The notes under the pieces: generated by a model
Seen by the model: the letters and a program-made list of their open reading frames with translations, nothing else
Told to the model about the DNA's origin: nothing
Database searches by the model: none
Position numbers and translations under genes: made by a program
From: Latilactobacillus sakei subsp. sakei DSM 20017 = JCM 1157
Lineage (GTDB): Bacteria > Bacillota > Bacilli > Lactobacillales > Lactobacillaceae
DNA: 64,000 bases
Direction of reading: 5' to 3'
Assembly: GCF_002370355.1 (NCBI RefSeq)
Contig: NZ_AP017929.1
Coordinates: 744,001-808,000, forward strand
In this document: piece by piece, positions 35,941 to 43,921 of the stretch
Numbering within the stretch: the first letter of the stretch is position 1
Layout: each line of letters opens with the position of its first letter

Positions 35941-36344
35941 AAAATGCTTTACAACTAAACGGGATTGCCTTAGCTTACATGGGGGATTCAGCCTATGAAG
36001 TTTACGTGCGGGCCCATTTATTAGAACTCGGCTTAACCAAACCTACTCGCTTGCAACAAGTCGCAACACACTATGTGTCTGCTAAAGCGCAAGCTGCTTT
36101 GATTGGTTTGATGATCGATGATAACTATTTAGCAGAAGAAGAAATGAATATTTTTAAACGCGGTAGAAATGCCAAAAGTTATACGAAAGCCAAGAATACG
36201 AGTGTTTCGACTTATCGGACCTCAACTGGCTTTGAAGCGGTTTTTGGCTATCTATACTTAACTGAACAACAAGAGCGCGTCGCTGAATTAGCCCACTGGT
36301 GTATTCAACAAGTCGACGCTGGGAGGACCCATGAGAAAAAATAA
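35937..36344 (+). CDS. mrnC: Mini-ribonuclease 3
   Basis: The 135-residue protein has the RNase III catalytic fold without a dsRNA-binding domain ([14 protein letters not shown] and later the acidic [14 protein letters not shown] region). In Bacillus it matures 23S rRNA. ATG 35937 overlaps the cysS stop and has GGAG six bases upstream; an in-frame ATG at 35925 is possible. It overlaps rlmB by 14 bases. Confidence 0.9.
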   Translation: MKNALQLNGIALAYMGDSAYEVYVRAHLLELGLTKPTRLQQVATHYVSAKAQAALIGLMIDDNYLAEEEMNIFKRGRNAKSYTKAKNTSVSTYRTSTGFEAVFGYLYLTEQQERVAELAHWCIQQVDAGRTHEKK

Positions 36345-37218
36345 TAACCAATCTTATAATCAGAAGAATAATGAATTTAATAGTCGTCGGACGGCTAAAA
36401 ATACTGCTAAGCCAACACGGCGCCCAGCTAACAAGAAACCAGCAGCACCTGTAGAAGAAGCAGCGGTTGAAGAACAAACTGATTTCGTCATCGGGAAACA
36501 TGCTTCTTTAGAAACATTGAAGACGAGCGACGCCAAGAAGATTAACAAAATCTTCCTTCAAGATGGTTTGAAAGCTGACTTCGTACACGATGTCGTTAAA
36601 TTAGCGAAAGAAAAACGATTGATCATCCAAAATGTGCCTAAGAACAAGTTGGACTTATTGAGCGATCGTCAAAATCACCAAGGGATTATCTTAGCAATCG
36701 CACCGTTTGAATATGCGAGTGTTGATGATATTTTTGCTAAGGCCAAAGCGCAAGAAGAAGAACCTTTTATCTTAATCTTGGATAACTTGGAAGATCCGCA
36801 TAACTTGGGTTCAATCATGCGGACAGCTGATGCAGTTGGTGTACACGGAATTATCATTCCAAAACACCGTGCTGTTGGATTAACATCCACAGTTGCTAAA
36901 ACGTCAACGGGTGCGATCGAACATATTCCAGTTGCGCGCGTCACGAACTTAACGCAAGAAATCAAAAAACTTAAAGACCGCGGTCTCTGGATTTTTGGCA
37001 CCGACATGGCCGGCACCGACTATCGTAAGTGGGATGCTAAGGGCCCAATCGGTTTAATCATTGGTAACGAAGGCAAGGGGCTTTCACCAATCGTTAAAAA
37101 AGAAGTTGATCAAACTTTGACAATCCCAATGGTGGGTCACGTGCAAAGTTTAAATGCCAGTGTTGCTGCGGGGGTTCTCATGTATCAGGCTTATAATAGC
37201 CGTCAACCTTTGGTATAG
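36331..37218 (+). CDS. rlmB: 23S rRNA (guanosine-2'-O-)-methyltransferase RlmB
   Basis: The 295-residue SPOUT methyltransferase has an N-terminal Asn/Lys-rich, probably disordered extension (1-50), an L30e-like substrate domain (about 52-125) and the TrmH-type knot with [26 protein letters not shown] and [10 protein letters not shown]. It modifies G2251 of 23S rRNA. The N-terminal tail is longer than in E. coli. Confidence 0.92.
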   Translation: MRKNNNQSYNQKNNEFNSRRTAKNTAKPTRRPANKKPAAPVEEAAVEEQTDFVIGKHASLETLKTSDAKKINKIFLQDGLKADFVHDVVKLAKEKRLIIQNVPKNKLDLLSDRQNHQGIILAIAPFEYASVDDIFAKAKAQEEEPFILILDNLEDPHNLGSIMRTADAVGVHGIIIPKHRAVGLTSTVAKTSTGAIEHIPVARVTNLTQEIKKLKDRGLWIFGTDMAGTDYRKWDAKGPIGLIIGNEGKGLSPIVKKEVDQTLTIPMVGHVQSLNASVAAGVLMYQAYNSRQPLV

Positions 37219-37221
37219 CTT

Positions 37222-37755
37222 ATGAAAAAGCAGATTTTAATTGCAGATGGTTATAATATTATTGGTAATTGGCCTGAATTAAATAAGTTAAAGCAAAATG
37301 ATCACTTGGCAGATGCGCGTGATAGTTTATTGCAAACATTATCGGAGTACCGGAAGTTTCGCGAAATCGAAATTATCCTCGTCTTTGATGCGATGTATGT
37401 GCCAGGGATTAAACAAAGCTATGAGCAATATAATCTTGAGGTCGTTTTTACTGAAGAAGATGAAACCGCTGATAGTTATATTGAAGCCTTAGCTGGTAAA
37501 TTGATGTCACCAATTAATCAGGTCACCGTCGTTTCAAGCGATCAAGCTGAACAATGGACAATCTTTTCGCGGGGGGCTTTGCGGGTATCTTCGCATGATT
37601 TCTATCGCGAGATTAAGCGGACGCACCGCGAGATTGACCATGACGCTAAACGTTATCACAGTAAGGTGATGCAACGTAATCGGCCGTGGAATGACGATCA
37701 ATTAGAACGTTTAGCGCAGATGCGCGACCAATTGAGTGACGAAAAGACTGATTAA
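37222..37755 (+). CDS. rae1: Ribosome-associated endonuclease Rae1 (YacP, NYN domain)
   Basis: The 177-residue NYN/PIN-like protein shows the family's Asp residues in ILIADGYNIIG, LVFDAMY and VVSSDQAEQ. In Bacillus subtilis Rae1 cuts mRNA inside the ribosomal A site. It starts three bases after rlmB stop, so it is translationally coupled, and keeps the Firmicutes order before sigH. Confidence 0.88.
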   Translation: MKKQILIADGYNIIGNWPELNKLKQNDHLADARDSLLQTLSEYRKFREIEIILVFDAMYVPGIKQSYEQYNLEVVFTEEDETADSYIEALAGKLMSPINQVTVVSSDQAEQWTIFSRGALRVSSHDFYREIKRTHREIDHDAKRYHSKVMQRNRPWNDDQLERLAQMRDQLSDEKTD

Positions 37756-37767
37756 ACAGGCGTTCGC

Positions 37768-37796
37768 TTACAGATTGGGCAAACTCTTGCTAAAAT
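37768..37796 (+). promoter_or_regulatory. sigH promoter
   Basis: TTACAG (37768-37773), 17 bases, TAAAAT (37791-37796). Confidence 0.55.
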
Positions 37797-37832
37797 AACA
37801 GTATGGTTGTTGCGTGAAGGGAGTTTCGGTCA

Positions 37833-38393
37833 ATGGAACAAACAAAGCGCGACGAACTGCTGATTGCAGCAGTGGCTCAGAATGATTCACAAGCACTAGA
37901 TGTATTATTCAAGGCGTATTTGCCGATGGTGTATCACACCGTGGCGCCATATTATATCCGGTTATTCGATGAAGACGATTGGTTACAAGAAGCCCGGATT
38001 GTTTGTTACGAAACTTGCCAATGTTACGATTGTCAAAAAGGCAAAAGTTTTGGGAGTTTCTATAAATTACGGTTTAAAAACCACATTTTAAATTTACTAC
38101 GACGAGAACTCGCACAAAAACGGCGAGGTGATCGTCAGGCAGTATTGATTGCGGAGCGGCCGGAACACGACGCGATTTCAGAAGATACGATGACTTACTA
38201 TCAATCGCAGTTTGAATTGAGATGTTATCTTGAAACGCTGTCGCCTTTTGAATTAGTGTCGTTTCGGGTGCTGACCGGGCAGCTTTCAATTGATGAAGCT
38301 TGTTGCCAACTCGATTGTACGATTGACCAGTTGAAACGAGGCCAATCAAGGTGCCAGACTAAGTTAAAACGGTATTATCAAGAGAATCGTTAA
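37833..38393 (+). CDS. sigH: RNA polymerase sigma factor, SigH/ComX-like
   Basis: The 186-residue protein has a sigma region 2 (about 10-85, EDDWLQEARIVCYE and YKLRFKNHILNLLRRE) and a less conserved region 4 (about 130-180). It lies between rae1 and rpmG exactly where Bacillus sigH sits. In Lactobacillus sakei the gene at this locus is reported to activate competence genes. RBS GAAGGGAG precedes ATG. Low expression and post-translational control are typical, but not visible here. Confidence 0.88.
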   Translation: MEQTKRDELLIAAVAQNDSQALDVLFKAYLPMVYHTVAPYYIRLFDEDDWLQEARIVCYETCQCYDCQKGKSFGSFYKLRFKNHILNLLRRELAQKRRGDRQAVLIAERPEHDAISEDTMTYYQSQFELRCYLETLSPFELVSFRVLTGQLSIDEACCQLDCTIDQLKRGQSRCQTKLKRYYQENR

Positions 38394-38395
38394 CC

Positions 38396-38436
38396 AAAAG
38401 CGGTGGGACCGGACTAAACGGGTTCACCGCTTTTGT
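38396..38436 (+). terminator. Terminator of sigH
   Basis: AAAAGCGGTG pairs with CACCGCTTTT around an ACCGGACTAAACGGGTT loop region. Confidence 0.75.
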
Positions 38437-38518
38437 TGATGGATTCTAAGATTGACAGGTTCGCCTGCACATGATAAAGTGAATGGGATAAACATCACTT
38501 AGAGAGGGGCTTTTAGTC

Positions 38519-38668
38519 ATGGGTGTTAAGAAAGTCGCCTTAGCCTGTACTGTCTGTGGTTCACGTAACTATTACGTTGCTGAAAACAAGAATCGGACAG
38601 AACGTCTAGAGTTAAACAAATATTGTAAACATTGCGGACAATACGCACAACATAAAGAAACACGTTAA
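38519..38668 (+). CDS. rpmG: 50S ribosomal protein L33
   Basis: The 49-residue protein is a zinc-binding (C+) L33: CTVC (Cys10, Cys13) and CKHC (Cys36, Cys39). It is followed after 15 bases by secE, the usual order. AGAGAGGGG precedes ATG 38519. A C+ form means it competes for zinc with any C- paralogue elsewhere. Confidence 0.93.
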   Translation: MGVKKVALACTVCGSRNYYVAENKNRTERLELNKYCKHCGQYAQHKETR

Positions 38669-38683
38669 CATAGGAGGATGAAG

Positions 38684-38857
38684 ATGATTAAGTTTTTAAA
38701 AAGCGTTGTTGAAGAAATGAAAATTGTTACTTGGCCTAATGCCAAACAAACGCGTAAGGATACATCAACTGTTGTGATGACATCAGTTTTATACGCAATT
38801 TTCTTTGGCGTCGTTGACTTAGCAATTCTCAAACTTCTTGAACTATTTATTTTTTAA
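38684..38857 (+). CDS. secE: Preprotein translocase subunit SecE
   Basis: The 57-residue protein has the amphipathic helix VVEEMKIVTWPNAKQTRKDT and one membrane segment (about 30-55), the short Gram-positive SecE form. It stabilises SecY in the Sec translocon. TAGGAGG lies six bases before ATG. Confidence 0.93.
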   Translation: MIKFLKSVVEEMKIVTWPNAKQTRKDTSTVVMTSVLYAIFFGVVDLAILKLLELFIF

Positions 38858-38883
38858 AACTAGCTTAATGAAGCTGGTTTTGC

Positions 38884-38889
38884 TATACT
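38884..38889 (+). promoter_or_regulatory. Extended -10 before nusG
   Basis: TGCTATACT provides a TGn-extended -10; the -35 is weak. A small terminator-like hairpin follows within the leader. Confidence 0.45.
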
Positions 38890-38903
38890 TGTGGCAAGCA
38901 GAA

Positions 38904-38928
38904 AACTTCGCGTGGTCGGAGTTTTTTT
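38904..38928 (+). terminator. Terminator-like hairpin in the nusG leader
   Basis: AACTTCG pairs with CGGAGTT and is followed by seven T. It can end the rpmG-secE transcript or attenuate nusG. Confidence 0.6.
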
Positions 38929-38954
38929 ATTTTGGTATTTAAAGGAGAACAAAC

Positions 38955-39503
38955 ATGGTTGAATCACTCGAAAAAAGCTGGTACGTATTACACACTTATT
39001 CAGGCTACGAAAACAAAGTTAAGGCGAACTTAGAATCTCGTGCCCAATCAATGGGAATGGAAAACAACGTCTTCCGCGTTGTTGTACCTGAAGAAGAAGA
39101 ACATGAAATCAAAAACGGTAAGGATAAAGTTGATATGAAGAAAACTTTCCCTGGCTATGTTTTGGTTGAAATGGTGATGTCAGACGAAGCTTGGTTCGTT
39201 GTTCGGAATACACCTGGTGTAACTGGCTTTGTTGGTTCTCACGGTGCCGGTAGTAAACCAGCCCCATTATTGGACGATGAAATTAGCCAAATTTTACGTC
39301 AATTAGGCATGAGCACACGTCATTTGGATGTTGAATTCAAAGTGGGCGAATCTGTTAAAATCGTTGATGGTGCTTTCTCTGGTTTAGTTGGTCAAATTAC
39401 AGAAGTTGACGACGAAAAGATGAAGTTAAAAGTTAATATCGATATGTTCGGCCGTGAAACGGCAACAGAATTAGACTACGATCAAGTAGACGAATTAGTT
39501 TAG
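38955..39503 (+). CDS. nusG: Transcription termination/antitermination protein NusG
   Basis: The 182-residue protein has the NGN domain (WYVLHTYSGYENKVK at the start, PGYVLVEM, VRNTPGVTGFVG) and a C-terminal KOW domain (VDGAFSGLVGQI). It binds RNA polymerase. AAAGGAG precedes ATG. Structured repeat D1 begins within the stop codon. The usual nusG-rplK linkage is broken by repeats and a hydrolase gene. Confidence 0.95.
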   Translation: MVESLEKSWYVLHTYSGYENKVKANLESRAQSMGMENNVFRVVVPEEEEHEIKNGKDKVDMKKTFPGYVLVEMVMSDEAWFVVRNTPGVTGFVGSHGAGSKPAPLLDDEISQILRQLGMSTRHLDVEFKVGESVKIVDGAFSGLVGQITEVDDEKMKLKVNIDMFGRETATELDYDQVDELV

Positions 39504-39620
39504 AGTGCGCCATAAGCCGGGTATATCCTGAGGACTAACAGAGAGTGGCGAATGATTGCTGCAAGCAATCGTTTGGCATTCGGCGTTAGCCGCAAGGATA
39601 TGGCTTATAGAACACGTTTA
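39502..39620 (+). repeat. Structured long-hairpin repeat D1
   Basis: Begins inside the nusG stop codon. Arms CATAAGCC/GGCTTAT and TATATCC/GGATAT; apical GATTGCT/AGCAATC. Right end reads ACACGTTTA. Confidence 0.88.
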
Positions 39621-39624
39621 ATTA

Positions 39625-39741
39625 AGAGTGCATTACCAGTGGTTAGCTTTTGAGCATTTGCCAACTTGGCGAATTGGCGATGCAATCGCCGGTTTGATAA
39701 GTGTAGCAAAGCACAGAAAGCTACTGGTAAAAGCACGTTTA
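39625..39741 (+). repeat. Structured long-hairpin repeat D2
   Basis: Arms TTACCAGT/ACTGGTAA and AGCTTT/AAAGCT; apical GGCGAT/ATCGCC. Followed by a terminator. Confidence 0.88.
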
Positions 39742-39753
39742 AGTAATAATCGA

Positions 39754-39790
39754 GGGACCGTGACAAAAGTAATTTTTGTTGCGGTCCCTT
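39754..39790 (+). terminator. Terminator after repeats D1-D2
   Basis: GGGACCG pairs with CGGTCCC around the core ACAAAAGTAATTTTTGT. It would end the nusG transcript after repeats D1 and D2. The T run is short. Confidence 0.65.
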
Positions 39791-39817
39791 ATTTGATAGT
39801 CGAATATTAATAGTGGA

Positions 39818-39880
39818 AACGTGCTTTTTGAAACTGACTTCTGTGCTAATGCTCAAAGTCAAAGCGTTTCAAACGCACTT
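39818..39880 (-). repeat. Internally deleted repeat D3
   Basis: Only about 63 bases. Outer arms TTTGAAAC/GTTTCAAA and TGACTT/AAGTCA remain, but the apical arm is missing; the edges meet at CTGTGCTAATGCTC. Same arms as unit F2. Confidence 0.8.
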
Positions 39881-39900
39881 CTTATTTTAGACAGAATGAT

Positions 39901-40767
39901 GTGATGAATATGTGGCAGATTATTAATCAGTTATTAGCAGTCATTGTTATTTTAGTTGTGGCAGCAGTGAGTTTAATTGGGCTCGATTATTATAAATTAG
40001 CTCACGTACAGCATCACTGGTGTCCACGACTAACGCATTATGAAACAGCACCGACGTTGTTTATCCACGGTTATCGGGGTAATCGGTATTCTATGGGGCA
40101 TTTATTGATGCGTCTGCAAAAAACGGGGGTCGCCAAAAAAGCGTTAGTTATCAAAGTTGCTGCCGACGGGACCTTAACGTTTAAAGGCCCACAAGAATTG
40201 ACGGCCAGTAATCCGACGATCCAAGTCCTATTTCAAAATAATCACGCTGATGTGCAGGATCAAGTTCGCTGGCTCAGCCAAATTGTGGCTATCTTGAAAA
40301 AAGATTACGACGTAACCACGATTAATTTGGTGGGACACTCGATGGGGGCCATCACAGTATTACGTTACTTATTAAAGCCGACTGCCGTGCCAGTTAAAGC
40401 AGTCGTATTACTAGCAGCACCGGTTAATGATCCGTCGATTGGGCCGGATACTGCAACGGTCTTTTGGAGCGAATTAACGCAACGGGGACCACGCAAAAAA
40501 ACGGCCAATTATAATTATTTGGCCAAACGAGTAGCGCATTTTCCAACGGCAATTAGTATTTTGAATGTCGCTGGCGAATTGTTGGGCACTAGCCGTCACG
40601 ACGGCTCAGTGGCCGTTGATAGCAGTTTTGCGCTGCGTAGTTTATTGCGGGGGCGAATCGACCGGTATCAAGAAATGCTCGTCAGAGGTGCCGGTGGGGC
40701 TCACAGCATGTTGCACGAAAATCGGTTAGTCGATCAGGCAATTAGTGATTTTTTGTGGCAAGACTAA
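39901..40767 (+). CDS. Cell-surface alpha/beta hydrolase, DUF915 family
   Basis: The 288-residue protein has an N-terminal membrane anchor (about 8-28) and an alpha/beta hydrolase domain: oxyanion region LFIHGYRGN, nucleophile elbow GHSMG, an Asp in HDGSVAVDS and a His in GGAHS. DUF915 proteins are common surface hydrolases of lactobacilli with unknown lipid or ester substrates. Start is uncertain: GTG 39901, ATG 39904 and ATG 39910 are all in frame and none has a good SD. It lies between nusG and rplK. Confidence 0.78.
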   Translation: MMNMWQIINQLLAVIVILVVAAVSLIGLDYYKLAHVQHHWCPRLTHYETAPTLFIHGYRGNRYSMGHLLMRLQKTGVAKKALVIKVAADGTLTFKGPQELTASNPTIQVLFQNNHADVQDQVRWLSQIVAILKKDYDVTTINLVGHSMGAITVLRYLLKPTAVPVKAVVLLAAPVNDPSIGPDTATVFWSELTQRGPRKKTANYNYLAKRVAHFPTAISILNVAGELLGTSRHDGSVAVDSSFALRSLLRGRIDRYQEMLVRGAGGAHSMLHENRLVDQAISDFLWQD

Positions 40768-40779
40768 TTTTAAAAGAGC

Positions 40780-40808
40780 TTGCATTTTTCAGAATTGATT
40801 GGTATATT
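40780..40808 (+). promoter_or_regulatory. rplKA promoter
   Basis: TTGCAT (40780-40785), 17 bases, TATATT (40803-40808). Confidence 0.7.
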
Positions 40809-40831
40809 ATGAGAGTATGTTTTCATACACT

Positions 40832-40870
40832 AGTGGGAGACCAAATATAATGGCCATCTTAACCACATCA
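40832..40870 (+). promoter_or_regulatory. Probable ribosomal protein L1 operator in the rplK leader
   Basis: AGTGGGAGACCAAA is followed by ACCACATCA. L1 represses its own operon by binding a leader mimic of its rRNA site. A second copy of the same pattern precedes rplA. Confidence 0.5.
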
Positions 40871-40892
40871 CGGACTTAAGGAGGTATGTTTC

Positions 40893-41318
40893 GTGGCTAA
40901 AAAAGTAGCAAACATCGTAAAACTTCAAATTCCTGCAGGTAAAGCAACTCCAGCACCACCAGTAGGTCCAGCTTTAGGTCAAGCTGGTATCAACATCATG
41001 GGCTTTACAAAGGATTTCAATGCACGTACAGCTGACCAAGCTGGTTTATTGATTCCTGTTGTCATTACTGTATACGAGGATCGGTCATTCGATTTCGTTA
41101 CAAAGACACCACCAGCAGCAGTTCTTTTAAAGAAAGCTGCAGGTGTTCAAAAAGGTTCTGGCGAACCAAACACTAAGAAGGTTGCAACTGTAACTAAAGC
41201 TCAAGTGCAAGAAATCGCTGAAACTAAAATGCAAGACCTAAACGCTGCAGACGTTGAAGCTGCTATGCGCATGGTTGAAGGTACTGCAAGAAGCATGGGA
41301 TTCACTGTCGAAGGTTAA
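40893..41318 (+). CDS. rplK: 50S ribosomal protein L11
   Basis: At 141 residues, with [21 protein letters not shown] at the start and the usual C-terminal rRNA-binding half, this is L11 of the GTPase centre. The start is GTG 40893, eight bases after GGAGGT. It forms an operon with rplA. Confidence 0.95.
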   Translation: MAKKVANIVKLQIPAGKATPAPPVGPALGQAGINIMGFTKDFNARTADQAGLLIPVVITVYEDRSFDFVTKTPPAAVLLKKAAGVQKGSGEPNTKKVATVTKAQVQEIAETKMQDLNAADVEAAMRMVEGTARSMGFTVEG

Positions 41319-41367
41319 TTCATGCTTGACACTTTCAGTCGGATTTTCAATGAAAGTTGAAAAATCA

Positions 41368-41395
41368 AGTGGGAGGTCAAAAACCGTTCACCACA
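41368..41395 (+). promoter_or_regulatory. Second L1-operator-like element before rplA
   Basis: AGTGGGAGGTCAAA and CACCACA repeat the pattern seen before rplK. It lies between rplK and the rplA RBS (AAGGAGG). Confidence 0.4.
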
Positions 41396-41416
41396 ATTGC
41401 AAGGAGGAAAACCCTA

Positions 41417-42106
41417 ATGGCTAAAAAAGGTAAAAATTATTTAGAAGCTGCAAAACAAGTGGATGCTGCTAAAGCATACACTGTTGAAGAAGCAATCGAC
41501 TTAGTAAAGAAAGTTGATTTTGCAAAATTCGATGCATCTCTTGAAGTTGCATATCGTTTAAACGTTGATCCTAAACAAGCTGATCAACAAATTCGTGGTG
41601 CTGTCGTACTACCAAATGGTACAGGTAAGACACAACGCGTTATTGTTTTCGCTCAAGGCGAACAAGCAAAACAAGCTGAAGCTGCTGGTGCTGACGTAGT
41701 CGGTGCAGAAGATTTAGTTGAAAAGATCCAAGGCGGCTGGTTAGACTTTGACGTTGCCGTTGCTACACCACCAATGATGGCTCAAGTAGGTCGTTTAGGC
41801 CGTGTCTTGGGACCTAAAGGCTTAATGCCTAATCCTAAGACTGGTACAGTTACAATGGACGTTACTAAAGCAGTTAACGACATTAAAGCTGGTCAAGTAG
41901 CATACCGTGTTGATAAAGCTGGTATCGTTCACGCACCAATCGGTAAGGTATCATTCGATGCTGCTAAATTAGTAGAAAACTTTAAAGCTATGCAAGACGT
42001 GATCATCAAAGCTCGTCCTGCTTCAGCTAAAGGTCAATACATTACAAGTTTATCAGTTAGCTCAACATTTGGCCCTGGTGTCAAAGTTGATATTGCTAGC
42101 TTCTAA
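41417..42106 (+). CDS. rplA: 50S ribosomal protein L1
   Basis: The 229-residue protein ([16 protein letters not shown] start; later [20 protein letters not shown]) is L1 of the ribosomal L1 stalk and translational repressor of the rplKA mRNA. ATG 41417 follows AAGGAGG by seven bases; an upstream in-frame extension to 41357 is not expected. A strong terminator follows. Confidence 0.95.
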   Translation: MAKKGKNYLEAAKQVDAAKAYTVEEAIDLVKKVDFAKFDASLEVAYRLNVDPKQADQQIRGAVVLPNGTGKTQRVIVFAQGEQAKQAEAAGADVVGAEDLVEKIQGGWLDFDVAVATPPMMAQVGRLGRVLGPKGLMPNPKTGTVTMDVTKAVNDIKAGQVAYRVDKAGIVHAPIGKVSFDAAKLVENFKAMQDVIIKARPASAKGQYITSLSVSSTFGPGVKVDIASF

Positions 42107-42117
42107 GTTGGTAATGC

Positions 42118-42156
42118 AAAAAGCGCTCATCCTTTCGGATGAACGCTTTTTTTGTG
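42118..42156. terminator. Terminator between rplA and adeC
   Basis: AAAAAGCGCTCATCC pairs with GGATGAACGCTTTTTTT; works best on the plus strand and may also serve the convergent adeC transcript. Confidence 0.85.
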
Positions 42157-42163
42157 CCGTTGA

Positions 42164-43906
42164 TTAGGCATTGATATCAATAATTTCAAATTTAGTCACA
42201 TCGACTAAGCCTTTATCAGTAATTCGTAAGTTTGGAATCACATCGAGTGGCATTGCGCCGAGTTTCATAATCGGATCAAATTGGGCAGTGACGTTGAGTT
42301 GTTCATGACAAATGGTATTAAATGCTTTTTGATGGGCGATGAGTGAATCAATTGATTCAGTACTCATTAAACCACCAATTACAAATGGAAGGGTTGCGAT
42401 TACCTGACTATTTTGAACGGCAACACCGCCACCTTGGCAAGCTTTGAGCGCATCGATGGCCATGACCATATCCGCGTCGTTAGTGCCGACAACGACTAAG
42501 TTATGGCTGTCATGGCCGATGCTGGTAGCAATCGCGCCATTTTGAAGGCCAAAGCCGCTTAAAAGGCCAACCCCGACATTGCCGGTTAAATGATGTCGTT
42601 CAATCACGGCAACTTTAACGATATCTTCGCTAGGATTGTAGTGAAAATCACCATCTGCATCGTGTGTAACAGGCAAGACAAGGTTTTGAGTGCGACTAAT
42701 GCTTTGTAAGCCAATCACGTGGGCTTTGTCGCTGATGAGATTGAGATTTAATTGATCAGCTGAAAAATTGTCGAGATGAACGGTTTCTAGAAGATCATAA
42801 AAGCCGGCGACGGAATCATCAGTTGTTAATAAGTAAGCGCCGTTTGCAGCAATCTTTTGACCATCAATAAAGGTTTGGTTAACGCTGAAGTGTTCGAGGT
42901 CGTCGACCAATAAGAAATCAGCTTTGAGACCAGGCGCAATACCACCACGATCGCTGAGGCCGGTACATTGAGCTGTGTTGATGGTGGCCATCTGAATGGC
43001 GGTTAGCGGATCAATTCCGTTTTGAACGGCGACACGAATGCTTTCGTCCAAGTGGCCAGTTTCGCGAAGGGTAACAGATTGTAAATCGTCACCACAGAGG
43101 CAACAGAAGCGTGCGTTTTGAGGCGTAACGCCTTTTAAAAGCGTTGGCATATTCTTAGAAACTGTCCCGTAACGGAGGTAAACGTACATACCACGACTGA
43201 TACGATCGAGCATTTCATCAACTTGTGTGCATTCGTGATCGTTGTGAACTCCTGCGGCTGCATAAGCATTGAGACCTTGACCGTGTAATGCGGGTGAATG
43301 GCCATCAATCATTTTATGTGCGTTAAGTGAAACTAATAATTCATCTAAAACGCCATCGTCGGCATTGACGACGCCGGGATAATTCATGAATTCGGCAAGG
43401 CCATAAGTTAGTCCTTGGTCGTAAGATTGTTTAATCTCATCTGCGGTAATGACAGCACCAGATGTTTCGAGGGTTGGATTTGCAGCAGGCACACAGGACG
43501 GCATCGTATACTTGATGTCGAGTGCTGTATTTTTGGCAGAAGCAACCATGTATTCAAGACCGCGCATACCGGCGACGTTGACGATTTCGTGGGGATCGGC
43601 GAGAATGGTGGTCGTCCCATGCGGTGTCACGAGTGAGCCGAAAACGGCGGGTGATACGTTAGCTGATTCGATGTGAATATGAGGATCAATCAAACCGGGT
43701 ACGACGTATTGACCGTGTGCGTCAATAACATTGTCGGCTGTATAAGCTGCGTCAATTCCCAGAAAACGGCCATCGGCGATAGCGAGAGTGCCTTCGATGA
43801 TCCGGGCGTTATAGACATCGACAATTTTAGCATTTTTGATGATTGTGTCGGCTGGTTTGCGACCGGCAGCTTGATCGATGAGTTGCTTTAAAGTTGATTT
43901 ATCCAT
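42164..43906 (-). CDS. adeC: Adenine deaminase
   Basis: The 580-residue amidohydrolase has the metal-binding PGLIDPHIHIES and the TILADPHEIVNVAG segment typical of Ade. It deaminates adenine to hypoxanthine. It starts 15 bases after the stop of a purine permease gene, forming an adenine-salvage operon. The promoter and PurBox-like sites lie upstream of the permease. AGGAG is eight bases before ATG. Confidence 0.93.
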   Translation of the reverse strand: MDKSTLKQLIDQAAGRKPADTIIKNAKIVDVYNARIIEGTLAIADGRFLGIDAAYTADNVIDAHGQYVVPGLIDPHIHIESANVSPAVFGSLVTPHGTTTILADPHEIVNVAGMRGLEYMVASAKNTALDIKYTMPSCVPAANPTLETSGAVITADEIKQSYDQGLTYGLAEFMNYPGVVNADDGVLDELLVSLNAHKMIDGHSPALHGQGLNAYAAAGVHNDHECTQVDEMLDRISRGMYVYLRYGTVSKNMPTLLKGVTPQNARFCCLCGDDLQSVTLRETGHLDESIRVAVQNGIDPLTAIQMATINTAQCTGLSDRGGIAPGLKADFLLVDDLEHFSVNQTFIDGQKIAANGAYLLTTDDSVAGFYDLLETVHLDNFSADQLNLNLISDKAHVIGLQSISRTQNLVLPVTHDADGDFHYNPSEDIVKVAVIERHHLTGNVGVGLLSGFGLQNGAIATSIGHDSHNLVVVGTNDADMVMAIDALKACQGGGVAVQNSQVIATLPFVIGGLMSTESIDSLIAHQKAFNTICHEQLNVTAQFDPIMKLGAMPLDVIPNLRITDKGLVDVTKFEIIDINA

Positions 43907-43921
43907 ATTAAAAACTCCTTT

